DNA of 64,000 nt from JAXMDC01 sp046349035 (GCA_046349035.1 JAXMDC010000002.1:186001-250000), one strand, 5' to 3'; positions 33,763-42,799 are shown, counted from the first letter of the stretch. Notes: generated from the sequence alone by a model not told the origin. Numbers and translations: made by a program.

Positions 33763-35685
33763 ATGACACCCTGCATTGACCGGAAGTCCGCGCCGATCGT
33801 CTCACGCCTTGCCGCCGTGCTCGGCGCCGGGCTGCTCGCATTGCCGCTGGCGGCACCCGACGCCGCCGCCCAGTTGTTCGGCGCCCCGCCGCGTGTTGCC
33901 CCGCCGCGACCGGCGGCGCCCCGCGCCGCCGCTCCCCCGCCGGCGGCGCTCGGCCTCGTCGACGACGCGCGTCTGCGCGCCGCCGGCGATGCCACCGATG
34001 CCAACTGGATCATGTTCGGGCAGGATTACCGCAACCAGCGCTACTCCAGCCTCGCCCAGATCAGCCGCGCCACGGTCGGCCGCCTCGCGCCCGCCTTCGT
34101 GTTCCAGACCGGCATCGTCGGCTCGCATCAGAGCCACCCGATCGTCGTCGACGGCACGATGTATGTGACGACCCCGGCCTGCGACGTGATCGCCCTCAAC
34201 GCCGCCACCGGCGAAGAGATCTGGCGCTATCGCCACCGCTTCACCACCCCGCGCGCGGCGAGCAACCGCGGCGCCGCCGTCGCTTACGGCAAGGTCTTCG
34301 AGGCGACCGACGACCACCGTGTCGTCGCCCTCGACCAGGCGAGCGGCCGCGTCCTTTGGGACAAGAACGTCCAGGGCTTCAAGCCGCCGCCGTCGGTTTC
34401 CATCGCCGGCCGGCCGCTGCCGACCAATGTCGACTTCACCTTCCGCGCCCCGCCGCTCGTCTATGACGGCCTCGTCATCGTCTCCGCTGCCGCCTTCTCC
34501 GGCACCGCGCTGACCGGCGACTACATCCGCGACAAGCAGCTCGCCGGCGAGGATGTCGGCGCCGCCTTCATCCAGGACAATCTCGGCCGCCGCGGCTTCA
34601 TCGCCGCCCTCAACGCCAACACCGGCGAGGAGGTCTGGCGCTTCTGGACCACCAAGGAGGACGGCTGGGAGGGCGAGTGGGCGGAGAAGGCGCCAGACGG
34701 CACGCCGCTCAATCGCGACATCGCCGCCGAGAAGTCGGTCGCTCGCTACTACAGCAACGCCTGGGCGGCCGGCTCGTCGGTGGCGCATTTCACGCCTTCG
34801 CTCGATGTCGCCACCGGCACGCTCTTCGTCGGCACCGGCAACCCCGCCGACCAGTCGCTGCCGCTCGCCCGCCCCGGCGACAACCTCTACTCCAACAGCC
34901 TGATTGCCGTGGACGCCCGGACCGGCAAGCTGAAATGGTACTTCCAGGCGGTGCCGCATGGCGGCAATCACGACCTCATCAGCCAGACCACGCTGTTCGA
35001 CGTCACCATCGACGGGCGGAAGGTGCCGGCGGTCGGCGCCGGGTCGAAAACCGCGTTCTACTATGTGGTCGATCGAAACAGCGGGAAGTTCCTGTTCCAG
35101 TCACAGGGCTTCGCCGACCAGCGGAACATGTTCACGCCGCCGACCTATAACGGCATCATGGTCGCCCCCGGCGATCCCGGCGGCGTCTCGGTCTCGCCGA
35201 CCTCCTACGACCCGACCAGCGGCTTCCTCTACGTTGCCGCGATCAACCGCCCGAACACCGTCGAGGCGCTGCCGCTGATGCCGCGCGGCGGGCGGCCGGC
35301 GCTGACCTTCCTCCGCTCGACGGCGATCCCGCTCGAACAGGCGTCGGGCACGCTGACCGCGCTCGATCTCAACCGCCGCGGCCGCATCGTCTGGCAGGTG
35401 AAGACCAAGCAGCCGCTGGTCGGCGGCGCGCTGGCGACCGCCGGCGGCCTGGTCTTCATCGGCGAAGCCAACGGCCACCTCAACGCCTACGACTCGCGGA
35501 CCGGCCGCCTGCTCTGGACCTTCCAGACCGGCGCCAATGTCGGCGCACCGGTGATGACCTACTCCGTCGCCGGCCGGCAATATGTGGCGGTCTCGACCGG
35601 CGCCGCCGCCCCCGCCGACGGCACCCCCATCGCCCGCGACGCCCTCCGTCCCGGCGGCGCGGTGTTCGTCTTCGCGCTGCGGTAG
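33763..35685 (+). CDS. PQQ-dehydrogenase-like eight-bladed propeller, active-site residues altered
   Basis: A 640-residue exported protein with a signal peptide (to about PDAAAQ) and a Pro/Ala-rich spacer. It has quinoprotein alcohol dehydrogenase blades: MFGQDYRNQRYSSLAQI, DVIALNAATGEEIWRY, VVALDQASGRVLWD, IAALNANTGEEVWRF, RPGDNLYSNSLIAVD and LLWTFQTGANVGAPVMTY. The GDN Asp that acts as catalytic base is kept. The vicinal Cys pair before NRG is absent (RAASNRG), and the GAE Glu motif is replaced within an insert of about 30 residues. It may be a divergent dehydrogenase or a non-catalytic propeller. No cytochrome partner is adjacent. ATG 33763 follows GGAGGAG. Confidence 0.78.
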   Translation: MTPCIDRKSAPIVSRLAAVLGAGLLALPLAAPDAAAQLFGAPPRVAPPRPAAPRAAAPPPAALGLVDDARLRAAGDATDANWIMFGQDYRNQRYSSLAQISRATVGRLAPAFVFQTGIVGSHQSHPIVVDGTMYVTTPACDVIALNAATGEEIWRYRHRFTTPRAASNRGAAVAYGKVFEATDDHRVVALDQASGRVLWDKNVQGFKPPPSVSIAGRPLPTNVDFTFRAPPLVYDGLVIVSAAAFSGTALTGDYIRDKQLAGEDVGAAFIQDNLGRRGFIAALNANTGEEVWRFWTTKEDGWEGEWAEKAPDGTPLNRDIAAEKSVARYYSNAWAAGSSVAHFTPSLDVATGTLFVGTGNPADQSLPLARPGDNLYSNSLIAVDARTGKLKWYFQAVPHGGNHDLISQTTLFDVTIDGRKVPAVGAGSKTAFYYVVDRNSGKFLFQSQGFADQRNMFTPPTYNGIMVAPGDPGGVSVSPTSYDPTSGFLYVAAINRPNTVEALPLMPRGGRPALTFLRSTAIPLEQASGTLTALDLNRRGRIVWQVKTKQPLVGGALATAGGLVFIGEANGHLNAYDSRTGRLLWTFQTGANVGAPVMTYSVAGRQYVAVSTGAAAPADGTPIARDALRPGGAVFVFALR

Positions 35686-35702
35686 GGGGAGGGGCCGGCG
35701 AT

Positions 35703-35726
35703 CCTCCCCCGCTTTTGCGGGGGAGG
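35703..35726. repeat. Perfect palindromic hairpin (intergenic repeat-like)
   Basis: CCTCCCCCGC-TTTT-GCGGGGGAGG, directly followed by a second hairpin ACCCCC-GAAA-GGGGGT (35730-35745). It lies 18 nt after the PQQ-propeller stop and before the convergent MFS gene. This GC-only double hairpin with GGGGGAGG runs resembles an intergenic repeat common in alphaproteobacterial genomes; it may also act as a bidirectional transcription end. Confidence 0.65.
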
Positions 35727-35859
35727 GGGACCCCCGAAAGGGGGTGGAGGGGGCGGCCGCCCGCGCGCCGTGTGCCGGATGAACTCCACGCTCATCCTCT
35801 GTCTTTGGCGCCCTTTCCCCGCCCCCGTAAACGAGGGCGGAGCAATCGGGGCCGCGCGA

Positions 35860-37083
35860 TCACCCCGCCGCGCCAACGCCGCGCCGGGCGAAGGCCGTCG
35901 CCAGCGCCACGGCGATCACCGCCAGCAGCGGCACCGCCGCATAGGCGACCCACTCCCAGCCGGCAGCGACGTAGAGGCGCCCCGCCGACAGCGAGGCGAG
36001 GGCGACGCTGCCGAAGACGATGAGGTCGTTGATCCCCTGGACGCGGCCGGCTTCCTCCGGCCGATAGGTCTCGGTCAGCATCGCCGTGCCGCCGATGAAG
36101 CCGAAGTTCCAGCCGACGCCGAGGAGGATCAGCGCCGTCCAGAAGTTGGCGAGGGCGATGCCGGCGAGCGCGACCGCGACGCAGGCGACAAGGAGGGCGA
36201 GGCCGATGGCGACGATCGTCTCCTTGCCGAAGCGGGCGATGAGGTGGCCGGTGACGAAGCTCGGCGCGAACATCGCCACGATGTGCCACTGGATGCCGAG
36301 CGCCGCGTCGTCCTGGCTGAGGCCGCAGCCGATCATGGCGAGCGGCGCCGCGGTCATGACCAGGCTCATCGCCGCGAACGAGGCGGCGGCACAGGCGACA
36401 GCGATGAGGAAGCGCGGCTGGCGGACGATCGCGCCGAGCGGCCGGCCGCCCGAGCGCGCCGCCGTAGTTGGCGCGGCGCGGGCCTTGCCGCCGAGGAAAG
36501 CGAGCGCCGCCATGGCGATCAGCGACAGGCCGGCAATGGCGAAGAAGGCGCCAGCAAACGGGATCGGGCTGAAGAGGTCGCGGGTGCGGATCGAGACCTG
36601 CGGGCCGATGATCGCCGAGGCGACGCCGGCCGCCATCACCATGGCGATGGCCCGGGCGCGGAAGGCCGGCGAGCCGTCGTCGGCGGCGGCGAAGCGGTAT
36701 TGCTGCGCGAAGGCGCCGGCAGTGCCGGTGAACGCCATTGCCGCAACAAACGCGGCGAACGAGCCGGCGAGCACCGCCATCCCTGCCGCGACGCCCCCGG
36801 CAGCGCCGATGGCGGTGCCGAAGATGAAGCCCGCCCGCCGGCCGATCCGCCGCATCAGCATCGCCGCCGGCACCGCCGCCGCGGCGACGCCGACCATGAA
36901 GGCGCTGACCGGTAGCGTCGAAAGGCTTTTGTCGGCGTCGAGCAGATAGCCGCCGGCAAGACCGCCGAGCGAGATCGAGATCGGCGCGATCGATCCGGCG
37001 AAGGCCGACGCGAAGGTCAGCAGCCAGGCGTTCCGCCGCGCCATTGTCTCGTCGGGTAGGGCGGCAAGCGCGGCGTCGGCCAA
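35860..37083 (-). CDS. MFS transporter
   Basis: A 407-residue major facilitator with about 12 hydrophobic segments. The loop 2-3 signature is present as MRRIGRRAGFIFGTAIGAAGG, and the mirror in the second half as IARFGKETIVAIGLALL. WNFGFIGGTAMLTETYRPEEAGRVQG near the C-terminus fits a small YcaD/YfkF-like drug or sugar-efflux subgroup; the substrate is unknown. I favour TTG 37083, which has GAGGAG about 9 nt upstream; ATG 37044 (MARRNAWL) lacks a good ribosome-binding site. Confidence 0.82.
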   Translation of the reverse strand: MADAALAALPDETMARRNAWLLTFASAFAGSIAPISISLGGLAGGYLLDADKSLSTLPVSAFMVGVAAAAVPAAMLMRRIGRRAGFIFGTAIGAAGGVAAGMAVLAGSFAAFVAAMAFTGTAGAFAQQYRFAAADDGSPAFRARAIAMVMAAGVASAIIGPQVSIRTRDLFSPIPFAGAFFAIAGLSLIAMAALAFLGGKARAAPTTAARSGGRPLGAIVRQPRFLIAVACAAASFAAMSLVMTAAPLAMIGCGLSQDDAALGIQWHIVAMFAPSFVTGHLIARFGKETIVAIGLALLVACVAVALAGIALANFWTALILLGVGWNFGFIGGTAMLTETYRPEEAGRVQGINDLIVFGSVALASLSAGRLYVAAGWEWVAYAAVPLLAVIAVALATAFARRGVGAAG

Positions 37084-37306
37084 GCGTGCGACTCCTCGTG
37101 GGAGGCGCGAGGATAGGGAGGCGGTCGCGCCCTGTCGACGCGCCGAAGGCGCAGGGCTGCGGTGCGTTTCCACTGGCGAGCGGCAGGCGGCGGGATCCGC
37201 GGGCGGGTTGATTGCAGAGATTGCGATGTGCAACTAAGGCATGAGAGCCGGTGACGGGGATGTGGGCCACGGCTTCCCCGACCGGAGCGCCGCGTGTGGG
37301 GGAGAC

Positions 37307-37876
37307 ATGAAGCGATCGCAGTGGATATCGGGTGCCTGCATTTGCGCCTATTTGGGCGTGCTGGTTGTCGTCGCCGCCTATGCGTTGGTCGCCACTTGGC
37401 CCGTCCCGAACCCGGCACCCGCCGGCTCGATACCGACTTGGAACAGGCAGTGGGCGCTCTTCGCCCGCCCGCTAGAGATCGACGACGGCGTCAGGGTTAT
37501 CGTCATCGTTATGCTGAGCGGAATTGTCGGTGCCTCCATCCATGCGATCACCTCGGCGATCGACTACCTGGGCAACGCCAAATTGGCCGTCAGCTGGGCT
37601 CCGTTCTACGTGATGCGCCCCTTCGTCGGCATGCTGCTCGCATTGATCATATATTTCGCCGTCCGCGGCGGTTTCCTCACGCCCGCGTCGGGGGCCGATG
37701 TCAGTCCCTACGGGGCCGCGGCTCTCGGAGCCTTTAGCGGGATGTTCTCCAAGCAGGCGACGGACAAGCTCCGCGAGGTCTTCGAGGCGATGTTCCGAAC
37801 CAAGGCCGGCAGGGGCGACGACGGCCGGAAGGACAAGCTGGACGGTTCGGAGACGAACGGAACAGCATCCGGGTAG
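37307..37876 (+). CDS. Membrane protein of unknown function
   Basis: A 189-residue protein with three hydrophobic segments (residues 8-30, 62-82 and 102-122) and a charged cytoplasmic tail. The segment SGMFSKQATDKLREVFEAMF before the tail recurs in small bacterial membrane proteins that have no name. GGGGGAGAC precedes ATG 37307. No operon partner is evident: the GFA gene downstream is convergent. Confidence 0.65.
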   Translation: MKRSQWISGACICAYLGVLVVVAAYALVATWPVPNPAPAGSIPTWNRQWALFARPLEIDDGVRVIVIVMLSGIVGASIHAITSAIDYLGNAKLAVSWAPFYVMRPFVGMLLALIIYFAVRGGFLTPASGADVSPYGAAALGAFSGMFSKQATDKLREVFEAMFRTKAGRGDDGRKDKLDGSETNGTASG

Positions 37877-37902
37877 CCGCCGCTGCCGACCGTGGCGTGA
37901 CC

Positions 37903-38274
37903 CTACCGTATCCGGCCGTTGACCTTGGTGATGGTCAGTTCGTCCGGCTCGACCCCGTCCAGGCAGCGGAGGTTGATCGCCACCATCTCCATTCCGTCCG
38001 CCCCCTTGCCGCGGCCGAAGGACTCGATCCCGCACTTCTTGCAGAAGAGGTGAGCGATGTTGCCGGTATTGAAGCGGTAGTCGGTGAGCATGTCCGCGCC
38101 GGAGACAAGAGTGAACTGCGTAGCCGGAATGAAGGTGAGCAGCCAGCCGAGCTTCTGACAGCGCGAGCAGTTGCAGCTCATCGCGTTGCCGACGGCGACC
38201 TCCGCGCGGTAGCGCACCGCTCCGCAATGGCAGCCGCCCTCATGGGTGTTGGACGGGGTCTTGGCTTCGGTCAC
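37903..38274 (-). CDS. GFA family (glutathione-dependent formaldehyde-activating-like) zinc protein
   Basis: A 123-residue protein with the GFA zinc-site Cys pattern: CHCGAVRY (about 15-22), CNCSRCQKLG (about 34-43) and CKKCGIES (about 78-85). Family members bind two zinc ions; the original glutathione-formaldehyde role is disputed for many. The start is GTG 38274 with AGGAG about 7 nt upstream. It lies near a LysR regulator on the same strand. Confidence 0.85.
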   Translation of the reverse strand: MTEAKTPSNTHEGGCHCGAVRYRAEVAVGNAMSCNCSRCQKLGWLLTFIPATQFTLVSGADMLTDYRFNTGNIAHLFCKKCGIESFGRGKGADGMEMVAINLRCLDGVEPDELTITKVNGRIR

Positions 38275-38355
38275 GCGTTGCTCCTCTTATTGCCGCCGCG
38301 GTCTGTCGCCGCCGGCTGGGAAATCTCGATCTGAAGTTGGCTTCTTGCCGCTCGC

Positions 38356-39264
38356 CTACGCCTTATCCCAATAGGGCTTCGGGCCGAAACGGCCGGCGAG
38401 GAAATCGACGAAGGCCCGCACCTTCGCCGAAAGGTGGCGCGCCTCGGGATAGACGACGCTGACCGCTGTGTCCTGCGGCACGAAGGCGTCCAGCACCGAC
38501 ACCAGCCGCCCCGCTTTCAGGTCCTCGCCGACGATGAAGCTCGGCAGGTTGACGATGCCGAGGCCGGCAAGGGCGGCGGCGCGGAGCGCCTCGCCGTTGT
38601 TGATGCTGAGGCGGCCGTTGGCGGCGACAGCGAGCGGCGTTCCGTCGGTGCCGACGAAGCGCCATTCCCGCGCCGAGGGCGCCTCGCCAAGCGGCAGGCA
38701 GTCGTGCTGCCGGAGGTCCTCCGGCGTCTTCGGCTTGCCGCGCCGGCGGAAATAGCCGGGACTGGCGCAAACGACGCGGCGGATGGGAGCCAGACGCCGC
38801 GCCACCAGGCTCGACTCGTCCTGCGCGCCGATGCGCACCGCCGCGTCGAAGCCCTCCTCGACGATGTCGACGAAGCGGTTGCTCATGACGAGGTCGACGG
38901 CGAGGTCGGGGTAGAGCTTGAGGAAGGCCGGGATCGCCGGCGCCAGATGCAGGCAGCCGAAGCTCGCCGGCGCGCTGACCTTGAGGCGGCCGCGCGGCGC
39001 CGCCGGCCTGTTCGACAGCGCAAGGTCGGCGTCCTCCAGATCGGCGATGATGCGCTGGGCGCGGTCGCGATAGCCGCTGCCGGCCTCGGTCAGCGTCAGT
39101 TTCCGCGTGGTGCGCTGCAGGAGGCGCACCCCGAGCTGCGTCTCGAGGGCGCCGATGGTACGGCTGACCGCCGACTTCGACGTCTTCAGGCGCCGAGCCG
39201 CTTCGGAGAACGAGCCGGTCGTCGCCACGCTGACGAACGTTTGGAGAGCAGCCAACCTGTCCAT
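38356..39264 (-). CDS. LysR family transcriptional regulator
   Basis: A 302-residue LTTR. The N-terminal winged helix (FVSVATTGSFSEAARRLKTSKSAVSRTIGALE) is canonical, followed by the linker helix and a periplasmic-binding-fold effector domain (GRLKVSAPASFGCLHLAPAIPAFLKLYPDL). It belongs to the large CrgA/DmlR-like group that responds to small aromatic or organic acids; the ligand is unknown. No divergent target is adjacent: the neighbouring gene upstream (PNPOx-like) is on the same strand. Confidence 0.88.
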   Translation of the reverse strand: MDRLAALQTFVSVATTGSFSEAARRLKTSKSAVSRTIGALETQLGVRLLQRTTRKLTLTEAGSGYRDRAQRIIADLEDADLALSNRPAAPRGRLKVSAPASFGCLHLAPAIPAFLKLYPDLAVDLVMSNRFVDIVEEGFDAAVRIGAQDESSLVARRLAPIRRVVCASPGYFRRRGKPKTPEDLRQHDCLPLGEAPSAREWRFVGTDGTPLAVAANGRLSINNGEALRAAALAGLGIVNLPSFIVGEDLKAGRLVSVLDAFVPQDTAVSVVYPEARHLSAKVRAFVDFLAGRFGPKPYWDKA

Positions 39265-39380
39265 CGCTGCCGACAGTGGCCGATTGTTGCGTTTTCTTGC
39301 AACAGACCGGTGAGAAAAAAGCGGATTGTTGCAGAAGCGTCGCGCTTAGGGCCGGCGGCCCCCCGCTCGCCGGCCGAGCC

Positions 39381-39830
39381 TCAGAGCGTGACGAGGTCGG
39401 TGTGGCCGAAGCCCTTGGTGTAGTCGAGCACCGAGATGATCGACGGCGTGATGCGGAAGATGCGAACGTCATCCGGTCCCGGCATCGGCCCCGGCAGCGA
39501 CTGCGGCTCGGGGTACTTCTGCGGCAGCAGGCGGAGGGCCTTCTCCGCCTCCTCGCGCTCGACTGCCTTGGCATGTCCCGCCATCGACAGGCCGGCGATC
39601 GCCATGATGTCGGGGGTATCGTGGTCGATGGTCAGCGAAACGCGGTCGTCGCGGGCGAGATTGGCCGCTTTCTGGCTGTCCGGGGAGCAGAGGAAGTAGA
39701 GGTTGAGGCCGTCATTGGCATAGCCGACTGTCGTTGCCTGCGGCCAACCGTCCGGTCGCAGCGTAGCGAGAGTCATGATCCGGTGCTCGTCGAGCAGCGC
39801 CAGGATCTTGTCGCGGATTTGCTTGTCCAT
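39381..39830 (-). CDS. Pyridoxamine 5'-phosphate oxidase-like FMN-binding protein
   Basis: A 149-residue split-barrel flavoprotein: IMTLATLRPDGWPQATTVGYANDGLNLYFL is the usual N-terminal barrel of general-stress/PNPOx-like proteins, followed by KAANLARDDRVSLTID. Members bind FMN or F420-like cofactors; the reaction is not predictable. ATG 39830. It lies upstream of the LysR gene, about 117 nt away on the same strand. Confidence 0.8.
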   Translation of the reverse strand: MDKQIRDKILALLDEHRIMTLATLRPDGWPQATTVGYANDGLNLYFLCSPDSQKAANLARDDRVSLTIDHDTPDIMAIAGLSMAGHAKAVEREEAEKALRLLPQKYPEPQSLPGPMPGPDDVRIFRITPSIISVLDYTKGFGHTDLVTL

Positions 39831-39932
39831 CGCACGCCTCCATCCAGCCCCGCCAAGTCTTGATACGGAGCGGGAGGCTAGGACGGGGCGGCCGGGTGGG
39901 CGTTGATCGCGGTCAAGCTGCGGCGGGAGAGC

Positions 39933-40166
39933 CTAGCCGGCGGCGGGTGCAGTCTCCAGGAGGTGATCGCGGATCGACCATTCGGCGAGGGTCTCGCCGG
40001 TGGAGTCGGTCACCACGGCGCGGTCGAGTAGATCGCAGTCGACGGCAAATGTATTGCGGGCAATAGCGAGAAGCTCTTCGTGGCTCGGCTCGTCGATTGC
40101 GAAGGGCGTGGCGCCGCTCGGCGTTAGACTGCCACGCTCATACTCAAATACCCAGTACGCAGACAT
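39933..40166 (-). CDS. Small hypothetical protein
   Basis: A 77-residue acidic protein beginning MSAYWVFEYERGSL. An AAAGG motif lies about 6 nt before ATG 40166; a GTG directly upstream is also in frame. No family, signal or membrane segment is recognised. It is divergent from the GNAT gene, with an AT-richer 185-nt region between them that should hold both promoters. Confidence 0.6.
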   Translation of the reverse strand: MSAYWVFEYERGSLTPSGATPFAIDEPSHEELLAIARNTFAVDCDLLDRAVVTDSTGETLAEWSIRDHLLETAPAAG

Positions 40167-40351
40167 CACACACCTTTATTTGCTTGGCTTTTCTTTCCGC
40201 CCTCTCTTCGCGGGGGAATATGGCGTCGCAGTGACACGAGATCGGCCGTTTCGCGACGCCTTAGGCCGGAAAATGGCGCTTTTCGCCGCAAAAGTCACGC
40301 CCCGGCCACACCTGCAGCTCCGGCCGGCCGCCTCGGCTATGATGCATTGTC

Positions 40352-40789
40352 ATGGTGAGCCTGCCGAAGATCCTTCGCCCGCCGGAGATCGGCGCCGCCG
40401 ACGTGGCGGCGATCAACGCTCTCCTTGCCGAACTTCGCCCCAACGCCAAGGAGGCGGTGAGCCTTGCCGATGTCCGCGCCGTCGCCACCGCGGGGGCGCT
40501 GATCGTCGTGCGGGACGCCGCCGGCACCATTGTCGGCATGGCAACTCTGGCGCTTTACAGGAAGCTCGGCGGTATCGTCGGCCGCATCGAGGATGTGGTG
40601 GTTGCCGCTTCGGCACAGCGCCGCGGGCTCGGCCGCGCCCTGATGGGCGAGGTCATCCGCCGCGCCCGCGAAGAAGGCGCGACCCGGCTCGACCTCACCA
40701 GCAACGACAAGCGCACCGCCGCCCACGCCCTCTACCGCTCGCTCGGCTTCGTCCGCGCCGAGACCAACGTCTTTCGCATGGCGCTCTAG
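40352..40789 (+). CDS. GNAT family N-acetyltransferase
   Basis: A 145-residue single-domain acetyltransferase. Motif A is complete: IEDVVVAASAQRRGLGRALMGEVIRRA, with the Q/RxxGxG/A pyrophosphate loop (QRRGLGRA). Motif B is in YRSLGFVRAETNVFRM. It is close in layout to small RimI-like and phosphinothricin-type acetyltransferases; the acceptor is unknown. It is followed 70 nt later by a secreted LprI-like protein gene. Confidence 0.87.
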   Translation: MVSLPKILRPPEIGAADVAAINALLAELRPNAKEAVSLADVRAVATAGALIVVRDAAGTIVGMATLALYRKLGGIVGRIEDVVVAASAQRRGLGRALMGEVIRRAREEGATRLDLTSNDKRTAAHALYRSLGFVRAETNVFRMAL

Positions 40790-40859
40790 CGGCCTCTGGA
40801 CGCCCGCCGGCGATCGCGGCAGTCTCCCGGCGAACCAGAAGGAGGCGGCCCTGAACCCG

Positions 40860-41831
40860 ATGTCCTCGCTCCGCGCGGCCGCCGCCGCACTCGCCCTCAT
40901 GACGCTCGGCGCCGCTCCGCCGCCGGCGGGCGCCGCCTCCTTCGACTGCGCCAAGGCGGCGACGGCGATCGAGAAGGCGATCTGCGCCGACCCGGCAGTG
41001 AGCGCCCTCGATAGCCGGCTGCAGGAGCGCTACGACGCGGTGCTGGCGCTCTCGCTCGACCCGGCGCGGCTGCGGAGCGACCAGCGGGCGTGGCTCGCCG
41101 AGACGCGGGCCGACGCCGCCAAGCGCGGCACGCTCGCCGCGGCTTATGCGAGCCGCGTCGCGGCGCTGGACGAGAGCCTCGCCGACCTCAAGGCGGGCCT
41201 TGCCGGCCGCGTCGTCAGCGCCGACACCGGCCGCCGCGCCTGCCTGCCGATGCTGGCGACGAGCGGCGGCGGCACCTGCACGGTCGGCGAGTTCGGCCGG
41301 ATCGGTGCCGTCGAGGGACGGAGCTTCAGCTACGCCCGCGCCGACACCGGCGAGGGTCCCGACGACCCGGTGCCGGAACGGCGGCTCGCCGTCTTCGAGG
41401 AGATCGAGGGGGGTCGCCTCCGCCTCGTCATCGCCACCGACGAGGATGTCGGCATCTCGTTCGACACGCCACGGCTGCTCCGCTCCGGCCCGCTGACGCT
41501 GCTGCACCTCCCGGCGAGCCTCTCCGGCACCGGCAACTTCAACGGCGAGCGCCTGTTCGCCTGGCGGGCCGGCGCCTGGCGCGATGTCGACGTCACGAGC
41601 TGGCTCGGCGAACTCGAGCGCCGCCTGCCGGCCGGCCTCGGCGCCTGGAAGGGCATCTACCCCGACTACGCCAAGCTGACCGCGACGACGGCGCTCTGGC
41701 GCTCCAACGACGCCAATTGCTGCCCAACCGGCGGCGCCGCCGAGATTGTGCTCGCCTGGCAGGGCGACCGCATCGTTCTGAAGAGCGTGCAGGTCCGCCG
41801 CGGCGGCGGAGCGGCCGAGCGCGCCCGCTAG
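40860..41831 (+). CDS. Exported protein with LprI-like N-terminal domain
   Basis: A 323-residue protein with a signal peptide (to about AGAAS) and then the LprI pattern FDCAKAATAIEKAICADPAVSALDSRL (Cys pair, residues about 28-55), known from lysozyme-inhibitor lipoprotein LprI. There is no lipobox Cys, so it is soluble in the periplasm. The C-terminal 200 residues are of unknown fold with more Cys (NDANCCPTGG). The ribosome-binding GGAGG lies rather far from ATG 40860; an in-frame CTG at 40851 is nearer. Its stop shares CTAG with the convergent tspO. Confidence 0.75.
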   Translation: MSSLRAAAAALALMTLGAAPPPAGAASFDCAKAATAIEKAICADPAVSALDSRLQERYDAVLALSLDPARLRSDQRAWLAETRADAAKRGTLAAAYASRVAALDESLADLKAGLAGRVVSADTGRRACLPMLATSGGGTCTVGEFGRIGAVEGRSFSYARADTGEGPDDPVPERRLAVFEEIEGGRLRLVIATDEDVGISFDTPRLLRSGPLTLLHLPASLSGTGNFNGERLFAWRAGAWRDVDVTSWLGELERRLPAGLGAWKGIYPDYAKLTATTALWRSNDANCCPTGGAAEIVLAWQGDRIVLKSVQVRRGGGAAERAR

Positions 41832-42331
41832 TTGAGCCGCCAGACCTCGAAGTTGAGGGTCGCCGCAAAGCTCACCCAGGCAAGATACGGGACGAGCAGA
41901 ATGGCGGCGACGCGGTCGATGCGGGCGAAGGCGCGGATCGTCGCCAGGATCGCCAAAGCGAGGAGGACAATGACCAGGAGGCCGGCGAGCGGGTTGCGGA
42001 AGCCGAAGAACGCCCACGACCATCCGGCATTGAGCGCGATCTGAAGGAGGAAGAGGGCGATGGCGCTGCCCTTGCCGTCCTGCGCCGGCGCCGCCAGCAC
42101 ACGGAAGAAGGCGTAGGCCATCAGCAGGTAGAGAAGCGTCCACACCGGCGCGAAGACCGCGTTCGGCGGGTTGAAGGACGCCTTGGCGAGGCCGGCATAC
42201 CAGCTGTCGATCGCCGGGATCGTGGCGATGTTGCCGATGACGGCGGCCGCCACCACCGGCGCTAGCGCCAAAAGAAGCGCCACGACATTCGGCGGCGTCT
42301 CGTTCCGCGCCTTCGTGCTCCACCACGCCAT
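41828..42331 (-). CDS. tspO: TspO/MBR family protein
   Basis: A 167-residue five-helix membrane protein. The family hallmarks WYAGLAKASFNPPNAVFAPVWTLLYLLMAYAFFRV, LNAGWSWAFFGF and PYLAWVSFAATLNFEVWRLN are all present. TspO binds porphyrins and sterol-like ligands and modulates tetrapyrrole and stress responses in Alphaproteobacteria. It is convergent with the LprI-like gene, with overlapping stops. Confidence 0.92.
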   Translation of the reverse strand: MAWWSTKARNETPPNVVALLLALAPVVAAAVIGNIATIPAIDSWYAGLAKASFNPPNAVFAPVWTLLYLLMAYAFFRVLAAPAQDGKGSAIALFLLQIALNAGWSWAFFGFRNPLAGLLVIVLLALAILATIRAFARIDRVAAILLVPYLAWVSFAATLNFEVWRLN

Positions 42332-42361
42332 CCGCCGCTCCTTGCCGCGCCCCGCGCCAGT

Positions 42362-42799
42362 CTAGCCGAAGCGGCGGCGCCAGCGGAGCGCCAGCGCCGC
42401 TTGGCGAAGCCCCATCAGCCGTCCGGCATCAACGGGGAAGCCGGCACGCCGTTGCCAGGTGAGGTCGGCGATCTCGCGCGCGGCGCGGTCGAGGAGGGGC
42501 ATGGTCGTCTCGGCGCCCTCGCCGAACAGGCGGTCGAGCCGCCAGGGCTCGGCGAGGAGGAGCCGGGCGCCGGCCTTCAGCCACGCGACACGCGCGCGGC
42601 CGAGCGGCGCCGCCAGCGCGGCGATCGCCCGTTCGGCGGCGGCGAGCGTAGGGGAAGGGCGGAAGGTTCGGCGGCGCGTCAGCCAGGCCGTAGGTACGGC
42701 TGGCGGCGGCGGAAAAGCGTGGCGGGTCAAGGCATTGGCGGCAGATGCCGGCTCCTGCCGGACTATTCCAGGAGCAGGAATATAGGCAAAATCCGCCAT
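42362..42799 (-). CDS. Hypothetical protein
   Basis: A 145-residue basic, Ala/Arg-rich soluble protein that starts MADFAYIPAPGIVRQ. No domain is recognised. The ribosome-binding site before ATG 42799 is weak; the frame stays open upstream to 43063 but crosses the start of the divergent hydrolase gene. It lies 30 nt upstream of tspO on the same strand and may be cotranscribed with it. Confidence 0.5.
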   Translation of the reverse strand: MADFAYIPAPGIVRQEPASAANALTRHAFPPPPAVPTAWLTRRRTFRPSPTLAAAERAIAALAAPLGRARVAWLKAGARLLLAEPWRLDRLFGEGAETTMPLLDRAAREIADLTWQRRAGFPVDAGRLMGLRQAALALRWRRRFG

